DNA of 5,370 bases from an uncultured Fidelibacterota bacterium (GTDB lineage Bacteria > Marinisomatota > Marinisomatia > Marinisomatales > UBA1611), in assembly GCA_913045415.1 (NCBI GenBank), contig CAJWPW010000100.1, forward strand, positions 1 through 5,370. The letters are read 5' to 3'. The position numbers were made by a program, and so were the translations under genes. The notes beneath the pieces were generated by a model. It saw nothing but the letters and a program-made list of their open reading frames with translations. It was not told the DNA's origin and did not search any database. Shown here piece by piece: positions 1-5,370 of this stretch (position 1 is its first letter; every line of letters begins with the position of its first letter).

Positions 1-231
1 GATCAGCGCTAAAACTATTCGTCGTTTTCCGTAAAGGAACATGACCTTTCCCATCCCCTGAATAATAGCCCAAACTAGGATTGCTACACCGAACGTGACC
101 AAAACCTGAATTGGGTGATGGAGATAGAGTGAAATATATCCTGGTACAATGATACCACCAGCGGTGACTCCCAAAGTCTCTGAAAGAACCAAACTTAAAA
201 TAATCCCCAGGCCAATACTAATCTCAGCCAT
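1..231 (-). CDS. pgsC: Poly-gamma-glutamate biosynthesis protein PgsC/CapC, N-terminal part, 3' end outside the window
   Basis: Integral membrane partner of PgsB in the poly-gamma-glutamate synthase. Exactly 77 codons are visible, starting with ATG at 229-231 and open to the left edge; the family is usually about 150 residues, so roughly half is present. The translation begins MAEISIGLGIILSLVLSE and contains GGIIVPGYISLYLHHP, matching the GLVVPGY block of PgsC, and then MFLYGKRRIVLALI, matching the LYGRRKF block. Hydrophobic stretches at about residues 5-16 and 44-57 fit membrane helices. The start overlaps the pgsB stop by 8 bases (ATGGCTGA), an arrangement expected to couple translation of the two subunits; a CAGG about 4 bases upstream of the ATG is a weak ribosome-binding candidate inside pgsB. 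A PgsA/CapA gene would be the expected next gene beyond the edge, but it is not visible. Confidence 0.93.
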   Translation of the reverse strand, partial: MAEISIGLGIILSLVLSETLGVTAGGIIVPGYISLYLHHPIQVLVTFGVAILVWAIIQGMGKVMFLYGKRRIVLALI

Positions 232-1405
232 AATGCCTGTATTTTGAAATTTGTGTTAATATCTCTTGTCCTGCACCAACTTGATTTCCAATGGCATAAA
301 TCAAGGTATCATGAGGCAGCCCCACTAACATTTCCACAGTGGATCCAATATCATCATTTAATCCTATTGTTTGAATTTTGGTTGTAGGCGAATGATAGGC
401 AAGCCTGGTGAGTGTTGACTGTAATTTATCTCCTCGAATGATAAAATGATCCGGTTTGATCTCTTTCAAGGTGAGTTCAATCATTTGGCGGGTGCGGACT
501 GGACGATCATCCCTTGAATTAAAGAAGACACAGGTTCCTCCTTCACCGGGATATCGGTCAATGACAAATTTCCAGATCTGAAGTGTAGAGACAGGATCAT
601 TGGCTGCCATTCCATTCACAAATTGGATCCGTTTTTTCCCATTATCTAAATTCCATGCAATTAATGCACCCAAATCCGGTTGAACTTTATGCATTCCTGC
701 TAGTGCAATTTTTCTATCAACACCCGCTTTTTTACATACATCCAATGCCACTGCCACATTCGCAGGATGCTCCATATAGGAAAAATTGTCTAATTCTTCT
801 TGTGCAATCGATGTTTCGTCAGATTGAATGAATGCTGTACCATTTTGTTCAGCAACTCTCTGAAGGATGTCCGGCTTTTGATCTTCTCCCGTAATTAGTA
901 TTCCATCAACTGGAATCGTATTGCACAAAGAATAAGCCACATCATCTTCCGTGGGACCCATTTCATCTAAATGATCAGGACGAACATTGGTAATAACTCC
1001 AATATGGGATTGGACCATCTGATGCTCTGCGATCCATTGATATTGTGGTTGGACTGCCATACACTCCATAACGACAGCATCCGGTTTTTCACCGGCGAAA
1101 TAACTTAATAGACGAGTTTGCTCTCCAATAGATGGTAGCCTTAAACGATGAATAATCCTGTCTTTCCCTTCGGAATCAATCACACGTGGTGCAGTGCCGG
1201 TTGTTTTGGCAAAAGTGCGAATTCCGGCTTCCCGAAGTCCCGCAGCTATGAGACGTGTTACACTTGATTTTCCCCGTGTTCCATTCACATGGATGCGGAG
1301 TGAAATTGCAGCCAAGGACCGCATATGAAATTGATATTCAAGAATACCGGCAATACATAATGCCAGTGCCAGTGACCCCAGTACTATTAGAGGTGTGATA
1401 GACAT
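224..1405 (-). CDS. pgsB: Poly-gamma-glutamate synthase subunit PgsB/CapB (Mur ligase family)
   Basis: ATP-dependent amide ligase that, with PgsC, polymerises glutamate through gamma-carboxyl links at the cytoplasmic membrane. The length, 393 residues, equals that of the Bacillus subtilis protein as I recall it. An N-terminal membrane segment (about 4-22) is followed by the P-loop NGTRGKSS (41-48; encoded at 1262-1285), AKTTGTAPR (66-74), ECMAVQPQYQ (114-123), GVITNVRPDHLDEMGPT (136-152), FVNGMAANDP (262-271) and FNSRDDRPVRTRQ (295-307). These match PgsB blocks in order and separate it from peptidoglycan Mur ligases and folylpolyglutamate synthase, which lack the N-terminal anchor and the ECMAV block. 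The start lies 25 bp after the C25-like gene and has no clear Shine-Dalgarno sequence; the initiating Met is supported by the anchor beginning directly after it. The 3' end overlaps the next gene by 8 bp. No key residue appears missing. The real polymer (glutamate or another acidic residue) is inferred. Confidence 0.95.
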   Translation of the reverse strand: MSITPLIVLGSLALALCIAGILEYQFHMRSLAAISLRIHVNGTRGKSSVTRLIAAGLREAGIRTFAKTTGTAPRVIDSEGKDRIIHRLRLPSIGEQTRLLSYFAGEKPDAVVMECMAVQPQYQWIAEHQMVQSHIGVITNVRPDHLDEMGPTEDDVAYSLCNTIPVDGILITGEDQKPDILQRVAEQNGTAFIQSDETSIAQEELDNFSYMEHPANVAVALDVCKKAGVDRKIALAGMHKVQPDLGALIAWNLDNGKKRIQFVNGMAANDPVSTLQIWKFVIDRYPGEGGTCVFFNSRDDRPVRTRQMIELTLKEIKPDHFIIRGDKLQSTLTRLAYHSPTTKIQTIGLNDDIGSTVEMLVGLPHDTLIYAIGNQVGAGQEILTQISKYRHYG

Positions 1406-1430
1406 AATTATACAGAAATTTTTATCTGGC

Positions 1431-4400
1431 TTAGGAGTTTGTGTATCCTAATACTATCCTGATTAATGCAACCATATCCATTACGTTCACCAATCCATCG
1501 CTATTGATATCACCAAAGAATGGATTAACATGATCTTCATAGCCCAGATTGTAATCCACCAATAATAGAATGTCATAAATATCAACTTTTTCATCGTAAT
1601 TCAAGTCACCCCTCAGACGAATATTACTGCCTCGGGTTGTAAATAGCAGTGATGAACCATCACTCAATTCCATGGCAGCAGGATGATATGAATTATTAAA
1701 TGTGTATTGAAGTCCCATTGTCATGGTGTGGTCTTCTGTACCTATGGTGCAATAATTTCCATGATTCGTCGACCCGGATGTGTATGATGTATTATTAAAA
1801 TCCATGTATTGCATCATGAATTCTCCGTCACCGGTGGGTGTTGTATAATAATCAGGATCCAGTAGAATAAGCTGAAAAGTTTCTGTCGAATTATTTTGAT
1901 AGGTTCTCACTCTGGACCATTGAATATAAAATCTTTTTTCTTCCTCATCGTACCAAGTATAAACCCTGCCCTGGCTAGAGACAATTAAATCATCCCAGAA
2001 AACAGCAATCATTTTTGATGGACCACCGGCCCCAGGAATTTGATAATTTCGAAAAGACTGAAGGGTTGATTCACCCATGGCTGCCCATCCATTGGAACAA
2101 ATACTGACCTGATCGTATTCTTGACCATAAAACTTAAAGGTAAATGGTAAATCTACGGTTTCAACATCATCATTGTTGTTTCCGCTATCATTTAAGGATG
2201 ACAGGTGACTTCCAATGCCACCATACCTATTATCAATTTCAACCCAGTTATATGTAGGTGCCAATGTATAGCCTATGTCACCACTATCATAAATGTAATA
2301 GCCATGAGCATCCGGACCAACTGGGTCATTGATGGTTGGTTCACCTATTTGAACATCAACAATTGAATTGGATTCATACCCTTGAGCAGTTTCTACATTT
2401 AAAATAAAATGAACAATGGCACCTGGAAGAGTTTCCTCCGATACGAAAACTTCAAAATAATCACTCCCATTCATAGATGAACCGTCACTCATGACTGAAG
2501 ACCAAGTACCTGTATTATCTATTATTTCAATGAAAGGTGATGCACAAGTGATTGTTCCGGTCACCGCAGAAGCATTCACGGTCCCTGAATTATTCAGTTC
2601 AATTTTAAAATGGGAAGATTCTCCAGGTGTTAAAATATCGCTGGATGATCCAATGACATCCACACTAGTTGCAAACAGATTATTCCCAGATACACTCACG
2701 TTTAACATACCTGAAGAAGTTGAACCGCCATTATTGTTAAAATAAATAATTAGATCAAGATTTGCACCCTCTGGTAATCCTTCTGCTAGTGTAATAACAT
2801 AAGGTATCGGTGCACCTACAGTATTTCCGGAAGGTATTGCACCATAGTTTACCGTGGCCGATTGAATTGTAACATATCCACTTTCACTGGCAATGACACC
2901 ATAAACATTTTCAGCATCTTCACTACCAAAATTGGTTGCACTAATAGAAATCTCCAATGTTTCTCCACCATTAGCAGTACCATTCCCATCTCCGACGGAT
3001 TCACCAAAATTATCATCATCGATTGTAAGTGTTGATTCTGAAACATTCACAGATACACCTGGATCGTATATCTGGAATGAACTTTGGTAAGGATAATGAT
3101 TTTTCTTTGTAACTGTTACCAATGCAACACCAGTTTGTGATGATGGAATAGGTAGACGAATAAAACCATTAGCATTGGTATATCCTGATTCAAAGATCTC
3201 ATCATCCATTAGAATTGTTACCCAGGCTTCTTCCAATGCACCTGATGCTTTTGCTACAGTAATATCTATATAATTAGTTCCTTTTGACAGTGCATATGGA
3301 TGATCCACTGTTATTTGCTCAGGATATGAGCTCCACATGGACAATGATGATTCACCCATGAGACTATTCCAATGTGAAAAAATATGGCAGTAATTGCTCG
3401 GATTAGTTGGATAACTTTTATAAAGCATCATTTTCCCATACATGAGAGCCGCACCGGCAGATTCAATACCTTCAACCAATGCGCCATAATAAAATCCCAT
3501 ATCAACTATATTATTGAACATCGTATGTGTCCCTAAGGTCGCTGTTCCAATACAAGCTACAGATCCCTTTGGATTTGAAGCCGTACCGGCACGAATAAAG
3601 GATTCACTGAGTGCCTCTCCACTCCCAAACGACCCAGTACCACACGTAATAACAGTTGCAACAGGGAGCATGAATCCATTACTTGTATTATTCACATTAC
3701 TAGAAGAAAACCCACTTACACCCCAATATCCTCTGTAATTGAAAAAGGAGACACCTGCAGTGATTCCAGCCTGCATTTGGCTTGCCCAGGGAGAATTATA
3801 AACTGTATTCACTTCTTCAAATCCAGCAATATCTAGTAATTCATGAATATGTTCATTGGTAATTATACAAGAAATTCCAGATGATGATGGGTCACCAACA
3901 AGACAAGCTCTCTGAAACCAGTTTTCACCCAAATAGGGACTGGATTCATAATTCAATGTTTTACCTATGATGGTTTGCAAATCGGAGCTGGTATCAAATG
4001 AAAGGCGTCCTAGAAATAGGTCAGGAAATTCATCGTTCCCTTCCAAGGTTGAATAAGGATGATCCCCATCACCGTTATAACTACTCCAGGAATCTGTCCA
4101 TGTGGGAATATCATAGGATCCTTCTGCATCACCAATAATGGTCACATGAACCGGTGGATTATCCCAGGTTTCATAGGCATCATCAATGTAATTCTTCAAG
4201 TTATTCCTATTGTTCACCACATTGGACGAATTAACATAATTTACTTCGTAGCCAACCCGATGTTTCCAATCCATTAATTCTTCAACGTAATTCATCATGC
4301 TTGTTGTGAGATTACTGGGAAGAACGTAAAGAATGGCAGGTTGCTGGTATTCTATTTCATCTCGGCTCAATGATGCATAATTCACTACCAGGGATTCATA

Positions 4401-5015
4401 CAAAGGTTCAAATGCACGGGATCGTTTGGCAGGGATAAATGGCATCTCAACGACACCGTCTTCCACCAATTCTACTTCGACACTTTGGATAACTGTTAAT
4501 TCTTGGGTAACCGGATTGTATTGAAAGGGAGTGACTGATACCTGAACCATGGTTAAACCGCGCAGTACAATGGGATCGGAGACAGTTGCAATAGTTTCCG
4601 GATAAAGAGCATTCCGTACATAGGAATCACCTTTTACAAGTTTTCCTGTAAGGTTAGCGTCCCAACTCTCAAAGGGTAGAATATCAACATTTGGGATTAT
4701 TTCTTTTTCCTGGACATTCACAACCACAGAAAAAGATTTACCGGGTTCTACAGCATAATAGGTTGATACAGTGGGCAAATATGGGTCACCAGGGTCACTC
4801 ATGGAACCGGCATTTTCCATATTCAGTTTAACATAACTTTTTCCATCCTGATCAATTTGCTGTAATTCGAATTCGGATATCTCATACTGAATTTTCATAG
4901 AAGAATTCAATGAGACTGCTTGAAATCCATCAAAGGCTACAGGATTTGGAGTCTCTGCAGCCACCACGAAAGATACCGCCGCAATGAAACCAAATTGAAT
5001 ATGTAATTTTGTCAT
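1431..5015 (-). CDS. Secreted multidomain C25 (gingipain-like) family protein with C-terminal dockerin-like repeats
   Basis: 1194 residues. Residues 1-20 form a signal peptide (Lys3, hydrophobic 8-19, likely cut after VVAA). Residues about 40-215 resemble the C25 propeptide (DPYLP, then LRGLTMVQVSVTPFQYNP). Residues about 226-565 are a caspase-fold C25-like domain: PAILYVL, VTIIGDAEG, PDLFLGRLS, FFNYRGYWG, VITCGTGSFGSGEALSESF, NPKGSVACIG, and a closing GESSLSMW like the GDPxLxLW of relatives. An Ig-like segment (about 566-650), two CARDB-like modules (about 655-890), a beta-rich module (about 903-1128) and two dockerin-like EF-hand repeats (1136-1190) follow. C458 fits the catalytic Cys, but the expected His (Y-x-G-H-G in gingipains) is Tyr430, so peptidase activity is uncertain. 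No type IX sorting domain is seen. The ATG at 5013-5015 is chosen because the signal peptide follows directly and the upstream gene ends 8 bp before it. Substrate unknown. Confidence 0.9.
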   Translation of the reverse strand: MTKLHIQFGFIAAVSFVVAAETPNPVAFDGFQAVSLNSSMKIQYEISEFELQQIDQDGKSYVKLNMENAGSMSDPGDPYLPTVSTYYAVEPGKSFSVVVNVQEKEIIPNVDILPFESWDANLTGKLVKGDSYVRNALYPETIATVSDPIVLRGLTMVQVSVTPFQYNPVTQELTVIQSVEVELVEDGVVEMPFIPAKRSRAFEPLYESLVVNYASLSRDEIEYQQPAILYVLPSNLTTSMMNYVEELMDWKHRVGYEVNYVNSSNVVNNRNNLKNYIDDAYETWDNPPVHVTIIGDAEGSYDIPTWTDSWSSYNGDGDHPYSTLEGNDEFPDLFLGRLSFDTSSDLQTIIGKTLNYESSPYLGENWFQRACLVGDPSSSGISCIITNEHIHELLDIAGFEEVNTVYNSPWASQMQAGITAGVSFFNYRGYWGVSGFSSSNVNNTSNGFMLPVATVITCGTGSFGSGEALSESFIRAGTASNPKGSVACIGTATLGTHTMFNNIVDMGFYYGALVEGIESAGAALMYGKMMLYKSYPTNPSNYCHIFSHWNSLMGESSLSMWSSYPEQITVDHPYALSKGTNYIDITVAKASGALEEAWVTILMDDEIFESGYTNANGFIRLPIPSSQTGVALVTVTKKNHYPYQSSFQIYDPGVSVNVSESTLTIDDDNFGESVGDGNGTANGGETLEISISATNFGSEDAENVYGVIASESGYVTIQSATVNYGAIPSGNTVGAPIPYVITLAEGLPEGANLDLIIYFNNNGGSTSSGMLNVSVSGNNLFATSVDVIGSSSDILTPGESSHFKIELNNSGTVNASAVTGTITCASPFIEIIDNTGTWSSVMSDGSSMNGSDYFEVFVSEETLPGAIVHFILNVETAQGYESNSIVDVQIGEPTINDPVGPDAHGYYIYDSGDIGYTLAPTYNWVEIDNRYGGIGSHLSSLNDSGNNNDDVETVDLPFTFKFYGQEYDQVSICSNGWAAMGESTLQSFRNYQIPGAGGPSKMIAVFWDDLIVSSQGRVYTWYDEEEKRFYIQWSRVRTYQNNSTETFQLILLDPDYYTTPTGDGEFMMQYMDFNNTSYTSGSTNHGNYCTIGTEDHTMTMGLQYTFNNSYHPAAMELSDGSSLLFTTRGSNIRLRGDLNYDEKVDIYDILLLVDYNLGYEDHVNPFFGDINSDGLVNVMDMVALIRIVLGYTNS
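1446..1610 (-). other. C-terminal dockerin type I-like pair of EF-hand repeats
   Basis: Residues about 1136-1190. Repeat one is GDLNYDEKVDIYDILLLVDY with calcium-type positions D1137, N1139, D1141, K1143 main chain, D1145 and D1148. Repeat two is GDINSDGLVNVMDMVALIRI with D1169, N1171, D1173, N1177 and D1180. The repeats share the same pattern about 32 residues apart, followed by helices ending NLG and VLG. This is the dockerin I architecture, usually bound by cohesin domains in cellulosomes. Here it ends a single secreted C25-like protein, so it more likely serves as a calcium-stabilised C-terminal cap or surface anchor. Confidence 0.8.
1632..2309 (-). other. Beta-rich 'PFTFKFYG...SNGW' module of unknown role
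   Basis: Residues about 903-1128. It contains YNWVEI (922-927), DDVETVDLPFTFKFYG (949-964), SICSNGWAAMG (971-981), IAVFWDDL (1003-1010), FYIQWSRV (1029-1036) and TFQLILLDP (1046-1054). The 'LPFxFxFYG...SNGW...WDDL...QW' series recalls a nidogen-like module I associate with secreted proteins of FCB-group bacteria. It is probably a binding or structural domain; no catalytic residues stand out. Confidence 0.55.
2346..3053 (-). repeat. Two CARDB/Ig-like beta-sandwich modules in the C25-like protein
   Basis: Residues about 655-775 and 780-890. Each contains a 'GGETLEISISATNFG' or 'PGESSHFKIELNNSG' type core (DGNGTANGGET in the first, DILTPGES in the second) followed by a hydrophobic-alternating segment. 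This pattern is common in CARDB-like adhesion modules, which usually act as spacers or bind surfaces. The copies are diverged at protein level and show no obvious nucleotide identity, so they are old duplications or separate family members. Boundaries are approximate. Confidence 0.6.
3321..4340 (-). other. C25/caspase-like catalytic-type domain with Cys kept and His replaced by Tyr
   Basis: Residues about 226-565 of the C25-like protein; boundaries are approximate. The cysteine motif ITCGTGSF places C458 at 3642-3644. About 28 residues before it, where gingipains carry Y-x-G-H-G with the catalytic His, this protein reads NYRGYWG, with Tyr430 encoded at 3726-3728. The spacing between the two motifs is close to that between His211 and Cys244 of RgpB, so the alignment is probably right. 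Nearby histidines (H389, H391 in NEHIHELL; H497; H544) might substitute, but none sits at the family position. The assignment of the fold is firmer than the assignment of activity. Confidence 0.75.
4371..4898 (-). other. C25-type propeptide-like region
   Basis: Residues about 40-215, between the signal peptide and the C25-like domain. It has the beta-rich pattern of C25 propeptides, including GDPYLPTVSTYYAVEPG near residues 76-92 and LTMVQVSVTPFQYNPVTQEL at about 154-173. In gingipains the equivalent region keeps the enzyme inactive and aids folding. A basic stretch (PAKRSR, 195-200) near its end could be a processing site, which is inference. Confidence 0.65.
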
Positions 5016-5020
5016 AAGAG

Positions 5021-5025
5021 TCTCT
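5021..5025 (-). promoter_or_regulatory. Weak ribosome-binding site of the C25-like gene
   Basis: AGAGA lies 5 bases before the ATG of the C25-like gene and overlaps the stop codon of the prepilin peptidase gene. It also forms one arm of the small inverted repeat AGAGACTCT (5017-5025), which is too short to be given a regulatory role. The match to the anti-Shine-Dalgarno sequence is partial. Confidence 0.35.
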
Positions 5026-5370
5026 ATTGTATGATTAATAAATGAAAGAATTCGGGGTAATAAAAACTACCTATATAAACACCTATTCCAGCTACCGCTA
5101 AAAAAGGCGCCATAGGCATAGCCCGATTCTTATCAAAATCTTCTACTAATGAAACGACTATCCATGCTAGTAAACTCAAAACAGATGCAGAAAACAATGT
5201 TAAAGCCATTCTCATTGGACCTAACCATGCACCGAGTACTATCCCAAGCTGAATATCGCCAAGTCCCATACCTTGCCGTTTTGTAATAATCCATAGAATT
5301 CCCATAATAATTAAGGGAATTATAGCACCAACAAAAACACCCCACAAAGCAGACACTAAAAATACAGTAT
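5024..5370 (-). CDS. Type IV prepilin peptidase (A24 family), C-terminal part, 5' end outside the window
   Basis: Membrane aspartyl protease that cleaves the leader of type IV prepilins or type II secretion pseudopilins on the cytoplasmic face of the inner membrane. About 115 C-terminal codons are visible. The frame stays open to the window edge (TVFLV precedes the GTG at 5356), so that GTG is an internal Val and not the start. The key evidence is GMGLGDIQL, the GxGD motif of this family, with the catalytic Asp encoded at 5255-5257, followed by LGAWLGP as in many family members. Several hydrophobic segments follow, then MPMAPFLAVAG, which matches the usual 'P-x-x-PFLA' near the C-terminus. 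The first catalytic Asp and any N-terminal methyltransferase domain would lie beyond the right edge, so a bifunctional PilD type cannot be told from a short type. The position after GxGD usually held by Lys is Gln here. The stop lies 8 bp before the next gene, suggesting co-transcription. Confidence 0.88.
   Translation of the reverse strand, partial: TVFLVSALWGVFVGAIIPLIIMGILWIITKRQGMGLGDIQLGIVLGAWLGPMRMALTLFSASVLSLLAWIVVSLVEDFDKNRAMPMAPFLAVAGIGVYIGSFYYPEFFHLLIIQ

Noticed and set aside
2491..2745. Open frame of 84 codons on the plus strand
   Set aside because: It lies opposite the CARDB-like modules of the long C25-like gene, has no recognisable protein features and no clear ribosome site; best explained as a chance antisense frame.
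3514..3738. Open frame of 74 codons on the plus strand, opposite the catalytic-type motifs
   Set aside because: Entirely antisense to the C25-like domain with no family resemblance; proline- and valine-rich composition follows from the opposite-strand codons.
1431..5015. Possible cellulosome component because of the dockerin-like tail
   Set aside because: No glycoside hydrolase or cohesin domain is in the window, and the repeat pair is also used as a generic C-terminal module in secreted proteins of non-cellulolytic bacteria.
5017..5025. Inverted repeat AGAGACTCT between prepilin peptidase and C25-like genes, considered as a terminator or operator
   Set aside because: Four-base arms with a one-base centre cannot form a terminator hairpin, there is no T-run, and such short palindromes occur by chance.
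5133..5345. Second minus-strand frame inside the prepilin peptidase region
   Set aside because: Its translation is rich in Cys, Tyr and Arg with no membrane pattern, while the overlapping frame carries the GxGD motif and hydrophobic helices.
5354..5356. GTG as the start codon of the prepilin peptidase
   Set aside because: The frame continues open to the window edge with residues TVFLV before it, and a 110-residue protein would lack the first catalytic Asp and several helices; the gene is cut by the window.

Overview
The window holds four genes, all on the minus strand and packed almost without gaps. In transcription order (right to left) they are: the C-terminal part of a type IV prepilin peptidase (5024-5370, running off the right edge); a 1194-residue secreted multidomain protein of the gingipain (C25) clan ending in a dockerin-like EF-hand pair (1431-5015); a complete poly-gamma-glutamate synthase PgsB/CapB (224-1405); and the N-terminal part of PgsC/CapC (1-231, running off the left edge). 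The junctions are 8 bp, 25 bp and an 8-bp overlap, so a single transcript is plausible. No stretch over 300 bases lacks a gene, and I see no RNA gene, mobile element, CRISPR array or convincing terminator.

The moderate-to-low GC coding, a large secreted protein built from a C25 propeptide, C25 domain and beta-sandwich modules, and a C-terminal pair of G-D-x-N-x-D type dockerin-like repeats in place of a type IX sorting domain all suggest a marine or sediment bacterium of the FCB group. The repeat style reminds me most of Candidatus Marinimicrobia (SAR406/Neomarinimicrobiota). This taxonomic call rests on recognition of protein style, not on a search.

PgsB and PgsC are the ATP-dependent ligase and membrane partner of the poly-gamma-glutamate synthase; a PgsA/CapA gene would be expected beyond the left edge. 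The prepilin peptidase processes type IV pilin-like or type II secretion pseudopilin precursors. The C25-like protein is exported and could act at the cell surface. Whether the four genes share a function, such as building or remodelling a surface layer, or simply share a transcript cannot be decided here.

The most notable observation is that the C25-like domain keeps the catalytic-type cysteine (C458) but has tyrosine (Y430) where gingipains have the catalytic histidine. It may therefore be a non-peptidase or altered-mechanism member of the family. No clearly undescribed system is demonstrated by the sequence.
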